Origin: Maratus speciosus
Lineage: Eukaryota; Arthropoda; Arachnida; Araneae; Salticidae
Assembly (NCBI GenBank): GCA_963932465.1
Contig: OZ010787.1
Coordinates: 31,562,087 to 31,626,086 of the forward strand
Direction: 5' to 3'
DNA: 64,000 bases
Under the pieces are notes generated by a model that saw only the letters and a program-made list of their open reading frames with translations, did not search any database and was not told the DNA's origin. Both the position numbers and the translations under genes were made by a program. Shown piece by piece: positions 1 through 11,764 of the stretch; position 1 is the stretch's first letter; each line of letters starts with the position of its first letter.

Positions 1-367
1 TTAAATTTACGTAGAGGAAAATAGTTTAAAATTCATATTGTGTAGTTTGTAATTGAATCAAGGTGGAATATTGCATTTCATCTTATGATTTTATTTATTA
101 CCGCTGTTTTTAAGTCTGAGAGTATTTCGACTATTCTAAAAGTTTTCTGTTGCATACTTTCAGTTTGCTATGTATAAAGCTAGAAAATGGAAACAAAGTA
201 TACTAATATATTGCAAGAAAATTAAACTTCAGCACTTAAACCTAATGTATGCAGCATGTAGGGGAGACTGGGAAGAGTCGATCATAGGGAAGGCTTGACC
301 CAAACCGTCTTTTTTCATATTTAACCCTTAAATGCGTGATATTTTATTTTGTTTCGAAAAAGTTATA

Positions 368-1332
368 CAGTCGAACCTCGTTAAGACGAAGTCGCAGGGT
401 AGCAAAAATCTCTTCGTATTAACCGAAATTCTTGTAAGCAGATAAAACAGCAATAGGCATTTAGGATGATTTTAAATATAAATCACTAAAACAAAGATAT
501 CAAAGAATGTAAATGATATCAGCAGAGAAATATTTTATAGTCGTTTTATGTTAATTAGTATTTTTGTGCTAAGAGGTACATTTCTAACATCACCATAAAA
601 ACGCAAAACCCATACTGACACAGATACACACATGGCGATAGTAGTACTATACGTTCTGTAATATTATTATAAAAAATAAATGTGTTAGGAGATTGATGGA
701 AGAAGCGTTTCAAATTGTTTTCGATTTTTAATAACTGTCGAAAGAGTACTAGCAGGTATTCCGTACCTTGCTGCAGTCTCTGATTTTTTTTAAATGCCAT
801 CACTAACATCACATAAAATCTTCTGCTTAGTTTCCAAACTAAGAGCCTTTTTTCACAACTAGACTCCAATACAATTAGAATTAAATCAATAAAATTTTTC
901 TAGCAAAACATTTATTCATATCAACTGATCAACCACCTACTAGCAACGAAATGAATCGCTCACAAAAGAATTTCAACATCAGCAGAGAAAGAATGCAAAT
1001 TTTTTTCTCTTGCTCCGCGTTCACCATTACACCCACCTGTTTTCACCCACATCAGTTACAAGAAAAAACGCATATCCTCCCTCGTCCAGCCCCAGAAAAG
1101 CTATAAACTCATTTCAATATGGAAGGTCGCCGCGAAAGTCGCAACGAGGATTTTTTTTTTTATTATTAGGCGTAATATTTACTTCGTCTTAAACAGGAGA
1201 AGTTTGTCTTCATGTTCGTATTAAATGATGCAATTATTATTGTTTTTCAAGATAACGTGATGGGGAAACTATTTCCCTTCGTCTTAAGCGAAATTTCATG
1301 TTAAGCGTTTTCGTCTTAACGAGGTTCGAATG
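368..1332 (-). mobile_element. pogo/Tigger-like element D1, decayed
   Basis: Terminal inverted repeats are CAGTCGAACCTCGTTAAGAC on the left and the inverse of CATTCGAACCTCGTTAAGAC on the right. TA flanks are at 366-367 and 1333-1334. The host MITE sequence resumes exactly on both sides. The interior keeps only the N-terminal DNA-binding part of a transposase (see 685-846); the catalytic domain is gone. Confidence 0.8.
685..846 (-). pseudogene. Relic of pogo/Tigger transposase N-terminal helix-turn-helix (psq/CENP-B type)
   Basis: Read on the minus strand, the frame gives ALSLETKQKILCDVSDGI, a stop, then KKSETAARYGIPASTLSTVI. This is the pattern of the pipsqueak/CENP-B helix-turn-helix that binds transposon ends in Tigger transposases: a basic start, a helix ending in DVSDG, and the RYGIPxSTLSTVIKNR recognition helix. 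The next stop follows within about 20 codons. The overlapping 104-codon reading frame is an out-of-phase shadow. Only this domain remains; there is no DDE region in the element. Confidence 0.72.
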
Positions 1333-2474
1333 TATATGATTCTCTGAAAGGTTTATTACACAGGAAAAATAATGAAAAAAATCAGAGATACATTTTTCAT
1401 ATAATACGTCAAACTTTTCTTCTGTTGAACATTTGCAATACAATTGAAAATTACAGTCGTCTGGCTGTTTTACACTAAAATATTGCAAAAGTAAATATTT
1501 TAATAAGTACGTCTCTAAATACCTTATTTTATATAATTATTTATTTTATAAAGCTTAACATTTAACCATTTAATTCCCAACATAGAATACGTTCTGGAAA
1601 TTACGTAGTACAGAGCATCTGACTTTACACCAGAAGGTTTATATGGTTAATTTCGCTTTAGTTAAATACTGAATGTATGTTATTAATTAAAGCAGATATT
1701 GCTATTTCAATTTTATGGTGTGAATTAGGTATATACGCTTAAAAAAATCTATTAAATTCAAAACACTGCTGTTTGCATATATGCAAAGCTGCGCACTAAA
1801 GGGTTAAAAGAATTTCAGAGTTCTACCAATATGTGGTGACCAAAGCTACTGAAATGTTCAATCAATAGTCTTTGTGTGTTTTCAGCTTAAAAGTGCACTT
1901 TTTAGAAACAATTAGTAAAATATTTCAGATAAAATGTATCATAGAAATTTAAGTAAGTGGGTTTTAAGCAATGCATAAATATTGAGCTTTAGTTCCAGGC
2001 ATAAAAATTGTACAGTAAATTAGGCTAAACACAACCATGTACTGTAAGTTAAAAAGTGACTATGTGGGAAGGCTTAACCAATCAAAGCGGGGATGGTTGA
2101 CCAGATGGTCAAAGCTCCTAAATGAAGTGTTTTTGAAATATTTTTTATTACACACTGTACATAATGATGAGTTAATGGTTATATTTCTAAAATAATGTCA
2201 ATTTATTCTGCAAAGCTACAGTAAAATGGTGTGATAAAAAGGAAACTGTTTAAAACTGATTAAATGAAGATGTGAAAAATTGCCGTAACAGCAAGGAAAA
2301 AAAAATAATGAAATATAAATTGGTAAGTTCATGGGAACTTTTATTTCATTTTAATAGTAACCGTAGTATTTAAATAGAAATAATGGAAAATACTAAAATG
2401 GATGAATTCAGCAGCCGTAAGAAATGTTAGGTATACATTTCTCTGCAAAAGTACATAACACTGATCAACACACT

Positions 2475-2682
2475 TTAACCCTAGAACTACCGAAACTTTT
2501 ACTCAAGTTTTATAAAAATATTACACATCAGAATTCTTATTTAAAACTATTGAACTTATTTACTTAACTCATTATTGTCTGGTTTACATATTTAGTTTAT
2601 TTTAAAGAAATTTCTGGTTAGAATAAATATTTCGAATGTACCCATCGGGTCCACTAGACCCGTCTGGTAGACGGAGGGTTAA
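2475..2682 (+). mobile_element. piggyBac-like MITE, family A, copy A1
   Basis: TTAACCCTAGAACTACCG at the left and AGACGGAGGGTTAA at the right, 208 bp. The CCCTAGAA start matches the classic piggyBac terminal repeat. This copy has a variant palindrome (GGGTCCACTAGACCC) 17 bp from the right end. Most diverged of the ten family A copies. Confidence 0.85.
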
Positions 2683-3189
2683 GAAGGTATGTAGACAAAT
2701 TTTACTGAGATCAACACAATGAGATGAAGCCAAACTATGAGGCAACTAGTGTTCCCAGGTAGAGTGTCACAAAAATTGTGTGCTTAAAACGAAATTTCTC
2801 ACCTTGCCTTGAATTCCGTCTAAGCAGGTTTGTTTACGCGTCACATTTTCCCAAATAATTTTTAATAAATTTTAAACCATCTATCATAAAATTATTCTGC
2901 CTGTTTTAAAACAGATTTTATTTCCCAAATATTTCAATAACAAATATTTCAATATAAAATAAAGTGAGTCACGCCTCCCATAGGTGGGAGCCTTGACCCA
3001 TTATTTTCTTATGTTTATAATAAAAGATTTTTCAAGTTTCTTATATAGAAATCTTATATCGCAATTTTATTTTGATAACTGATTGTATAACGAATAAAAT
3101 GATACATGAAATTTTATTCTAGGTTCAATATTTAAAAAATAAAAAAATTATTTTGTAAAAAAAATTTCAGCCTTCCCCAGTCTCCCCTA

Positions 3190-4056
3190 TATGCTCTGCA
3201 TGCATACTGTTCTTTAAATAAAAAAATTAAATGGAAATGATTTAAGCGTCTCATTGGAAATTCGACTGCATCTTTCAAAATACTTATTTAGATTGATGCA
3301 TTTCCGAAGCATAAGGAAGTAGTAAATTTTCGAAGCATAATGAGACAATGCATTTTCGAAGCATAAGAAACACTAAATTTATTGAAAAAACATGTTAAAT
3401 ATACAATATCTTCATTTTTCCCGTATTATTTAAAAAATTATTTCTTTTATTAAATTATTTCTTCTTTCAGAAGAATTGGCAAAAAAAGTTATTTAGTTAG
3501 TTTCGAAGAAAAATTTCCTTCACTTTAAAATAGAAAAAAAAAAAAATCTTGCTTTATCATTTTAGAAAAAAAGTAATATTTTACAGAGTACATAATTCTT
3601 AGGTTTATCTGACAGAAAAATGTTCCATTAAGAAAAAAGAACAGAATGTTTCTTATGCATCATGCGTGTTTAGAAAAAAAAAAAAAAAAAGAACAATAAT
3701 GTTAACTAATAATAAAAATTTCCCAATATGACTGTAAGATTATAGCGTATACTAGGCCGCTCTGCCCCCTGCAAGCTACGCTCGTCAACCCCCGTACAAA
3801 CACCACAGAATCTAAAAGTACGCTAATTTGATCGGTTTTAAAAAGATTAGAGAAGATTGAATTATAATGAAAAAATGTATAGCGATCTCCTTGTCAACGG
3901 GTTTCCATTCAATTCCCATGTTGCCATGAGTCCCAAAGTTACCATGATCGCGAAGAATTCTTGGTACTTTTATGTTAGCCGGATGCAAATCTCGCCAATA
4001 GCTTTCTTTTTAACTCGCCAGTTAGCATTTTTTTTTTCGAGTGTAAATTAAAACGG
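3190..4056. other. AT-rich stretch without a recognised gene
   Basis: It holds three short imperfect direct repeats of 'ttttcgaagcataa' at about 3297-3372 and several A-runs. A 64-codon open frame at 3857-4051 shows no family resemblance and is judged chance. Confidence 0.5.
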
Positions 4057-4058
4057 TA

Positions 4059-4340
4059 CCACTTGGTTATCCCATCGACCAAAAATCTATCGCCAGACTA
4101 TAAGATTAAATGGCAATAATGGTTGATCGTAAATGTCACATTCATTTGACTGTAAGAAAGTTATGCGTCTTTACGCCATGAAGTGATTTTTATTTCGACG
4201 TTTTATTTTTATTAAATGTTATAGTAATTTATTTGTTCTTTCGTTATTTAAAATAAAAATTACGTCAATTTGTATAATTTGGGGAGCGGTTTGGCGATTT
4301 ATATAATTTGGCGAAATTGGTCGACGGGATAACTAAGTAG
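4059..4340. mobile_element. TA-flanked MITE with about 25 bp terminal inverted repeats
   Basis: The left end CCACTTGGTTATCCCATCGA is the inverse of the right end (inverse reads CTACTTAGTTATCCCGTCGA). TA flanks both sides. The interior is 282 bp of AT-rich DNA with no coding potential. Confidence 0.7.
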
Positions 4341-4342
4341 TA

Positions 4343-5880
4343 CCATTAAAACATTACTTTGAATTTGAAATTAAATGTCATGATTTGTTGCATTGTTTAA
4401 TCGGGTTTGGCGTGATCTTCTTTTTACGAAAATTTGGCGAAAACCTGGTTTTCGAATACCAGTTACATATGTATTTTTAAATTATTTCATATTATTTTTA
4501 ATATTAAATAACAATAAATAAATAAAAAAATAATTAAAAACTATAGAACAAACAATTGACAAAAGAAAATAAATGTAAATAAACATATATTAATAAATAA
4601 GCAACAATAACCGGGTCACCATGTCAGGCAAAATAACGCCATTTTGGCGCCAATTAGGTACGCCGGTGCGTATATGACATTTGCGCCTAATATTTTCTTT
4701 TCGTTTCGTTTTAAAAAAAAGAACAAAGTACAAGCCATTAATTTTAAATGTTTTTAAAAAGTTTTGTATTAAATAAAATGATAACGAAATACAAAAAAAA
4801 TAAAAAAAAAAAAAAATAAAATGTTCTTTGCATAGATTTAAGGGAGGCCAAATTAGTTTAAAATAATAACCTTTTCTGAAATAGGAAAAAAAAAATATAT
4901 GTTATGATTAAAATTTGAGTTGCCATCATTAGAAAAAATTATTTAAAATTAGAAAAAAATTAATATTTGGAAAACTAATTCGAATTTAAAAATTCTAATA
5001 CCAGTTTTGAGATCTCCGGATCAATATAGATTTTTGTGTTAATTTCATCGCAAAGTATTCCATATTTTAGGAGAAATCGCCGTGAAACATAATCAATTGT
5101 TTAATCAGTCATTTCAAAGAATCGTTTCATAAATTCGTTACATTTCAGTCGTTTCATATACCCGTTTCATAATTTCGTTTCATTATGATTTTATATATAT
5201 ATAGGGTAGATATAAATTTTTTCGCGAGAAAAAGCAGTTAAATTTTAAAGATTGTTGCAATTTTAATAATAATAATAATTTCTGAACGAATTTAAATTAT
5301 ATTTAAATACATGTAATTTTTCCATTCTTCGACAATCGACACTGTATGCAATTGCTTTTTTTATTTAGCTAAAGGTACAAGATACAAGCTCATTATAAAT
5401 AAAATCCAACTTTAAGAAATCTGTAAAAAAAGAACAATTGATCGGAATGATTTGAAATTTGACCTGAATATATGCGAAGAATGAGACAATGGTATGACAT
5501 AAGAATATAAATAGTTCAAAATTTTAACAATAGATGGCGCTTTACTAGTCTTAACATAAATGGATTTGGCTACCAATGATATTGGAATCCCAATTCAACG
5601 ATTATTGCATGAGTTACAGGTCATACCTACCGCGCTCTTCAATGTGCATGACTGTATCGGTTTGTAACTGAAAAAATGACTTACAAGTCTTTCATTCGTT
5701 GTAGTAGTCTTTGTGGGAATCCCGTCCACCACGACAAGTTGTTACTACATCGGATGAGAAGAATCTATTTTAATTGACCTTAGACCAAAATCATCTGAAA
5801 AAGCAACAAAGAAATCGGATTTAACTATCCTGAGCAGGGCTTAAAGCGTTCCTAAAATTTTTCACACATTGCTACCAGTA
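4343..5880. other. AT-rich stretch, no gene recognised
   Basis: Contains A-runs and a short degenerate run of 'cgtttcat' phrases at about 5105-5190. 'atagatggcgctttactagtc' at 5531 recurs inverted near 36335, so part of this is probably an old dispersed repeat. Nothing else could be assigned. Confidence 0.4.
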
Positions 5881-6233
5881 TTTTAACCCTTTATCTATTG
5901 CATTATGATCTACTGCATTTTTTTATTTTTTTTCAGTTACTACAATGAAAATTAAAGAATAAACATAATTAAAGTACTCACCGGTGAGAAATTTAATTAT
6001 TTAGAGGTAATTAATTAACGTGGTACTTTGAAGTACCGACTGTACACTATGACTAAAATATGGTAACAGAAAACCCACAAGGTATTTCGAACAGCATCAG
6101 AAAATATTTTCGATTTTATAAGCATGTGATAGATAGGCTTTTTTCTTACTTACAAATAAATGTTTTGGGCAAATTCCGGTGCCAATCAATTATTCCAACA
6201 CTTTAAAATTAAAATTGCTTTGCCCTGAAAAGG

Positions 6234-6408
6234 TTAACAAAAACCCCACTTTTTAGGTTTTGAACTTGTTAGCGGTCCTTTAGCTATGCGATGTCTATAT
6301 TCCAGGGACAACATGTTCTCTTGCACCTCCACATATGCAATATATGAATTTACATATGCCATTTCTATCATATCAAAAACGAGTCGGTGCCACAACTTTT
6401 TCAGTTTC
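6234..6408 (-). pseudogene. piggyBac transposase C-terminal exon relic (H3)
   Basis: On the minus strand a pyrimidine-rich stretch and AG at 6409-6410 look like a splice acceptor. The following frame reads LWHRLVFDMIEMAYVNSYIA and later YRHRIAKGPL, then stops at 6234. In piggyBac transposases the region after the last catalytic Asp has this form: W-x-R-x-F-F, a helix, then VNSYILY and an aliphatic LAKxLL helix. The same exon, better kept, is at 16019-16194. The catalytic DDE residues are absent, so it cannot be active. Confidence 0.7.
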
Positions 6409-6676
6409 CTATAAAAAATAACAATGAAACAGAAAAGAAATACCAGGGAAATCATTACTACACTACATTTTAGTAATTACATTTTAAAGCAGATGAAAAT
6501 GTTGGATAACTACACAGACGAAAAGTAAACAAGAAGTTTTTCTCGAACACCCAGTGTACTTACGGTACTTATAAGTACCACCGAGAAATTCAACTGTTAA
6601 ATCAAATACGTACACTGTCATTACCGTCTCAATACTCAAGGCCTCCGGACTGATTTCGCAACGAACCAAATGAAGA

Positions 6677-6887
6677 TTAACTCCTTGAAGGGCAAGTAAT
6701 TGCGTTTGTGTAATGCTTAATTCCCACCGGAAATTTAGAAAAATTTTATTTCGAAATAAGGAAAAGCAATTTTACGACTTTTCTCCATTAAAGTAAGAAA
6801 ACTAAAATTTCCTAAAATTTTTCTGGTGCAAATCCTGATTAATCGTAGGTGGGATAAAATATATCACACCGCCCCTCAAGGGGTTAA
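6677..6887 (+). mobile_element. piggyBac-like MITE, family I, copy I1a
   Basis: TTAACTCCTTGAAGGGC to GCCCCTCAAGGGGTTAA, about 210 bp. The right end carries the family palindrome GGTGGGATAAAATATATCACACC, 13 bp from TTAA. Its right TTAA (6884-6887) is shared with an inverted second copy. Confidence 0.8.
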
Positions 6888-7085
6888 GGGCGACGGTATA
6901 TATTATATGCCACTTACGATTAATCAGGATTTGCACCAGAAAAAATTTAGGAAATTTTAGTTTTCTGACTTTAATGGAGAAAAGTCGTAAAATTGCTTTT
7001 CCTTATTTTGAAATAAAATTTTTCTAAATTTCCGGTGTGAATTAAGCATTACACAAACACAATTGCTTGCCTTTCAAGGGGTTAA
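6884..7085 (-). mobile_element. piggyBac-like MITE, family I, copy I1b, tail to tail with I1a
   Basis: Inverted copy of I1a, from the shared TTAA to TTTCAAGGGGTTAA. The mirror symmetry continues past both elements into H3 sequence, so this is one large palindrome of about 6600-7150 centred near 6881. Confidence 0.75.
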
Positions 7086-7234
7086 TCTCCATTTGGTACG
7101 TCACGAAATCAGTCATGAGGCCTTGAGTATTGAGGCGGTAATGACACTGTTCACCTAAAATAGCTAGTCTAACTGTATTCTAAGATCACAATGAAAACAT
7201 ATAAAAATTCCGACACTTATCTTATATCCTTTAC

Positions 7235-7315
7235 TGTGCTTGCAGCAATATAAAGACGAGCTTGACAATCTGTGCAAAATTTCGGCACAAAACCCATCGT
7301 CTTTGTCAAAGATAG
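7235..7315 (+). pseudogene. Relic of piggyBac cysteine-rich C-terminal domain (H3)
   Basis: The frame reads CACSNIKTSLTICAKFRHKT then HRLCQR and a stop. C-x-C, C-x2-(C), H-x3-H and a final C fit the zinc-binding domain that ends piggyBac transposases. Here the fourth cysteine has become Phe (AKF); the H1 copy keeps it (TKC). In piggyBac this domain binds the palindromic internal repeat of the transposon ends. Confidence 0.68.
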
Positions 7316-8081
7316 TCAAAGTAATTGAAACGAGTTAAAAATTCATTAATTAATGATTGTTTATTAATGAGCTCAAATGATAAAAATGATAAGATGTGAC
7401 AAATAATAATAATCAATCCAGTTGATAAAATTGTTTTGTGTGCATTTTCAATTAGTACATAGTACGTTTGTCAACTGAAATTTAACATACTGAGTTTAAC
7501 ATACACTTAAAATCAAATAAATATTTGGAACTTTACAGCGGAGTTTCTCTAAATAATGATTGTGTCACTTACCGCCTTTATCATATCAGCTCTTCAATTA
7601 TCAAAAATGGAATTGAGCTCCCATAACAATTTCATGTATTTCTATATGTAATAAGTATATGATTTAATTTTAGGTAGAATTCGTAAGAAACACTATCTAT
7701 TACATTCTCCTCTATGTTGGAATTTCTGGAAAATATTTGTAGATCTACGCCGATCATGAGCCCCTAAAACCCAAAACCACCACCAGTTCTAAACTTCATC
7801 TATCTATCTACACTGCTCAAAAATATTAGGGGAGCACATGGTTTTAACGAAATTACGCAAATATTTACACCGATAAGTAACGTAAAATAAAACATCCATA
7901 ATTTAAATTGTTGTAGAAAGCAGATAAAGAAAACTTCACATGTATATTAAAGTTTATGACGTCAAAAACTAGAAAAAGGAGATAAGTGCAGAAATCGGGA
8001 TTTTGCAGAAACGTCTGTTTCACTGTCTTAGTTGTAAAATTCAATTGTTCAGCTTGTGTTTTGAGAACAGGTGGCTTGAAA

Positions 8082-9277
8082 ATGTCACAACAACATGATT
8101 TACCGCAATCCATGACTTGGCGTGTTATCGGGACTGTTGAATTTGGGGAGACACAACGAAGCGTAGTGGACGCTGTTGAAGTCGCAAGAAGTATCCATGA
8201 AAGGCTGTGGAATCGAATTCAAGAAACATGCAATGGTAGTCTTCGACAACTGTAAGGTCGAAAATGTGCTAACACAGAAACTGATGACTAATATATTCTG
8301 TTAACAGCTCGTCGAGAAGGAACCGACAATGCTATTCAGCTGCAAACACAGTTGCTCTTGATCACAGGACGAAGGGTGTCCAGGCAAACAGCCCGAAATA
8401 GGCTTCATCAGGGTGGTCTCTATGCACGTAAGCCAAAGGTCTATATTCCGTTGACCTGAAGCCACTGTGCGGCCCAAAGAAGTTGGGGAACTGAACATCG
8501 AGTTTGGAGGCAACGTTGTTGGAGTCACATTCCGTTTACAGACGAGTTCCGATTCAGTCTGGATGTGACATCTGATGTGTTTTGGCATGGAGAGAAAGAG
8601 ACACTCAAAATAATCCCACATTCGTTCATGAAAGATCACATTACAGACGAGGTGGGATGATACTATTGGCTGGAATCAGCATAGGTGGATGTACGGGCCT
8701 GCATATCATTCGGAATGACACTTTGAGGGTCCAAAGTAATACAGACGAGATACTGAGACCTCATGTCGTATTTTATGTTGCAGAAATTAGTGATTTCTTT
8801 TTTTCCACGCATAATAATGCCAGACTTCATACAGTTCGGCAGGGTGGCGAGTGGTCAGGGAAAAACACAGTCATAAAAGGTGTTAAATACCAGTATATTG
8901 TTAAAGATAAATTCGCCTTCGTTAATCCCTTTATATTATTTCAAGTATTTTCTATAAGAAAATACTGGTACTTTCCTCATTTTTTGACTGTGTTTTTCCC
9001 TGACCACTCGCCACCCTGAGTTCATCTTGTGGAAAACATGCTTTAGGCTAAAACAATACAGCGTATGGAATGACCAGCATGCTCTCCTGACCTAAATCCG
9101 ATCGAGCATGTTTGGGACATACTTAGACGACGCATTGCTGCGAGACCGAGGCTTCCTTTTACTGTCCGGGACTTGGAGATTGCAATTCTTGAGCAGTGGT
9201 ACAGTATTCCCCAAAGTCTTATCGATAACCTTATCGCATCCACGGAAAACAGGTGTGCAGCAGTCTTAGTTGTTTGA
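8082..9277 (+). pseudogene. Tc1-like transposase, multiply broken
   Basis: Fragments in several frames follow the order of an arthropod Tc1 transposase. A start at 8082 gives DLPQSMTWRVIGTVEFGETQ, a paired-like helix-turn-helix. Then come GRRVSRQTARNRLHQGGLYA (about 8366-8425), a first catalytic region with FTDEF (about 8535-8560), DVFWHGERET, and a second catalytic patch NNARLHT near 8815. The MITE at 8840-9018 interrupts here. The third region, SPDLNPIEHVWDILRRRIAA, is at about 9080-9140, and the end NLIASTENRCAAVLVV stops at 9275-9277. Stops, frameshifts and the insertion make it inactive. Family assignment is firm. Confidence 0.85.
8840..9018. mobile_element. hAT-like MITE with long inverted ends, inside the Tc1 gene
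   Basis: CAGGGTGGCGAGTGGTCAGG at the left and its exact inverse at the right; the inverted ends continue for over 30 bp (AAAAACACAGTCA). Flanks 'agttcggc' and 'agttcatc' may be a worn 8 bp target duplication. It splits the transposase frame of element T. Confidence 0.8.
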
Positions 9278-9859
9278 GGAGTCCACACGTCATATTAAAA
9301 ATCTTGCATCATTTCTAAACAATACTTTTTTTTATCATTTACATGCAAACAAATTGTTTCCCTAAACCATCTTTTCATGCTCTTTTCATCATTTCAAAGA
9401 ATAAAAGCTGCCTTACAATTTTTTTGCGTCTTTTTTTCTGTATTGCGCATTGATACACGTGTACTATTCATTTTATGCCCATACATGGCTGTCTTGCACT
9501 GTTCTCTTCACTTTTTGCTTGCTCCCCTAAGTTTTTTGAGCAGTGTATATAATATATCACTTTCTTATGGACACCATAACTGCCATAATTTTATACAAAT
9601 CACTTCCAGACTGATTCATAAAATCAAGGGGCAGATCAATGTCGTTAATGGGCAAAATAGGACGAAGGGGTCGAAAGTGGGGAGAGGTTTTGTGAAAATA
9701 GAAAAACGCCCATAAAATCTTAATTATGATACGTACCGAATGAGTTTGAAGTTATTATTATTTCTAGAAAAAATACCGAAATTTCATGTATTACTGATTT
9801 TTGATATAATTAAAAATGGTGTCAAGGACGAAAAAAATAGGGATTTAAGATGAAAAAAA

Positions 9860-11157
9860 TCATAACTTCGTCAATTCACAAGAAATCAAATCCACTTAAA
9901 TTTATTATACATCTCATTATTACCAACAACATTTATTTTTACAAGTTATTCATTGGACCAACTCTTACAGAAAAATAAATAAATAAATAAATAAGTGAAA
10001 AAAAAGGGAGGGGGCGTTGAAGAAGTAAAAATTTATAACTTCGTCAATTCACAAATTCAATATTCGTCAATTATCAAATCTCCTTAAACTTATTACATAT
10101 ATTCTTAATCTACATCTTTGATATTGACAAGTTTTTGATAAGAAAAACTCCTAACCCTTTCAAGGGCAATGCATTTTTAATGCTAAAAGGTTGAAATAAA
10201 TGATTGGCACCGCAACTTACAATCTAATTTAATTGGAAATAAGAAAAATGCTATATTTCGCTTTCTTATTAAATGGAAAATATTTTACCAAAATTCTGGT
10301 GTGATTGTCGATTTTGGGAATTAAAAATAAGTGGTTTCATAAACATACCACCACCCCTGAAAGGGTTAAAGCAAAAAAAAAAAAAAATAATGATAACAAT
10401 AAACTGGGGCGGTGTTGAAGAAGAAAGAAATCATAATTTTGTCAATTCTCAAGATATCAAATCCGGTGACATTTATTATGAATATTCTTAATTTTATTGT
10501 AGAAGAAAAAAAAATCCGATCTCGATTAATCCACCACTAAGACGATAAAAAAGTTTCACTGACGTGATGAAAAATTTTGGCAACACTCAGAGATACTGTA
10601 TATAGGGTTTCATCAGTAAACGCGCGTGTCTCAATAAAAAGAATGTCAGACTTTAGCGTTTGGTACATTTAATGAAACAATCCACAAATGGTTTAAATTT
10701 ATTATATAAATCTTCTCAATGTTATCATAAAATTTGTAGTAACAAGTTTTTGATAAGAAATATTCTACTAATGGATGATATTACTAAAAATATTCTTGAG
10801 GGTTGAAAAAATAGGGGCTGAAGAAAAAGATTATCGTACCACCATTTAGACGATAAGAAAGTTTCATTGCCGTGATGAAAATTTTTGACAACCTGCAGCA
10901 ATACTGTATATAGGGTTGCATTATTAAACACGCAAGTGTCTCAATAAAAAAGAACATCAGAATTTAAAATATAGTGTGTGGTACATTTAATGAAACAATT
11001 ACCAAACGGTTTAAATTTATTATATAAATCTTCTTAATATTATCTATAACATTTGTAGTAACAAGTTTTTGATAAGATGAACTCTACCAATGATTGATAT
11101 TACTAAAAATTCTCAAGTGATGAAAAAAAAATTAGGGGTTGGTGAAAAAATAAATTG
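9860..11157. repeat. Degenerate tandem array, about 308 bp period
   Basis: Two clear adjacent units start at 10541 and 10849 with 'gacgataa.aaagtttca' and align through their length ('ctgtatatagggtt', 'gtctcaataaaaa', 'acaagtttttgataag'). Shorter worn pieces of the same unit occur at about 9860-9990, 10040-10150 and 10440-10500. A family J MITE (10151-10369) interrupts the array. Confidence 0.75.
10151..10369 (+). mobile_element. piggyBac-like MITE, family J, copy J4
   Basis: Starts CTAACCCTTTCAAGGGC (first TTAA base worn) and ends CCCCTGAAAGGGTTAA. GTGGTTTCATAAACATACCAC near the right end is the worn subterminal palindrome. An ATTCTGGTGTG motif is present. Confidence 0.75.
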
Positions 11158-11764
11158 TATCAACATGATTCTGATAAAATCCACTCTTGCAGAAAAATTA
11201 AATTAAAAACTTGACAAAAGCGACCAGAATAAATTGTTAAACTGGGTTTATCTCTAATCTTAATTTAGTTTTTGTTGGTGAAATTGGTACTTAACTTCGA
11301 AATCTACCTGTGCCTGTAGGACAATCCGGCAGGGATTTTCTTTTTTTACGTACGGGTATAGACTTATAATTTTATTGCATTATTTTTTCTATTTTTTCAG
11401 CTACGACGTCCTGCTATCTTGATATAAAAGTTAAATAACAATAGTCTTGAAAGATTTATACGACAAAATTTATAACCAGACAAAAGCTACAACAGCCAGA
11501 GGGGAGCAAACGTCTGAGAGAGAGGAAATATCCGCCGTGTCTAGGTGAGACTAACTGCCGATATCTATCTCAAATCTCAGTCTCAAATCAAAGTCTCACA
11601 TCCACGCTGCTTAGTTTAACGAGATTGAATGAGTACTGAAAATTATAGTCTAATATGAAGGATTTGAAAAATGTATTGGACTAAATCTTTTGTGGTCCCT
11701 TAATAAAATATATAGTAGATATGATTTCAATACTCACGCAAAGACACTCTCTTTAAAACACTCA
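11158..11764. other. Unassigned stretch with splice-like signals
   Basis: A pyrimidine tract ending in CAG at about 11380-11400 is followed about 150 bp later by 'tctag/gtgaga', which has the form of a donor site. The interval has no long open frame and no recognised protein, so an exon is only a weak possibility. Confidence 0.2.

Larger units (their letters stand above)
321..1807 (+). mobile_element. piggyBac-like MITE, family C, copy C1 (interrupted)
   Basis: It starts TTAACCCTTAAATGCGTG and ends GCGCACTAAAGGGTTAA, the family C ends, at a TTAA target. The usual length is about 510 bp; this copy is longer because the Tigger remnant at 368-1332 split it. Internal CACCAGAA / TTCTGGTG inverted motifs and the subterminal TTTGCATATATGCAAA palindrome are present. 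It lies inside transposon E. Confidence 0.8.
261..3187. mobile_element. TA-flanked DNA transposon E, non-autonomous, with nested insertions
   Basis: The left end reads GGGGAGACTGGGAAG and the right end is the inverted form CTTCCCCAGTCTCCCC. Both are flanked by TA (259-260 and 3188-3189). Internal phrases such as 'ggcttgacc' and 'ggttgacc' recur near both ends. No transposase was recognised. It contains C1 and A1. GRG-type ends are known from ISL2EU and some Tc1-like elements, so the superfamily stays open. Confidence 0.7.
5882..7315 (-). mobile_element. piggyBac-derived relic, family H, copy H3, rearranged
   Basis: Begins near TTAACCCTTTATC and carries two coding relics of a piggyBac transposase on opposite strands: an exon on the minus strand (6234-6408) and a cysteine-rich end on the plus strand (7235-7315). 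The 16 bp palindrome GGTACTTATAAGTACC lies at 6564-6579. Two family I MITEs (6677-7085) sit between, and flanking H sequence is duplicated in inverted order around them. Edges are uncertain. Confidence 0.6.
7811..9545 (+). mobile_element. Tc1-type transposon T, decayed
   Basis: CACTGCTCAAAAATATTAGG at the left and the inverse of CACTGCTCAAAAAACTTAGG at the right, flanked by TA (7809-7810, 9546-9547). Total 1735 bp, of which 179 bp is a nested MITE (8840-9018). It carries one decayed DD34E-type transposase gene on the plus strand. Confidence 0.85.

Noticed and set aside
8301..8639. 112-codon open frame on the minus strand inside element T
   Set aside because: It lies antisense to the decayed Tc1 transposase, whose peptide motifs read on the plus strand. 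No independent family resemblance.
9043..9288. 81-codon open frame on the minus strand
   Set aside because: Antisense of the clear SPDLNPIEHVWD end of the Tc1 transposase.
11380..11560. Possible exon bounded by a pyrimidine-tract acceptor and GTGAGA donor
   Set aside because: Signals this short are common by chance in AT-rich DNA and the interval has no usable reading frame.
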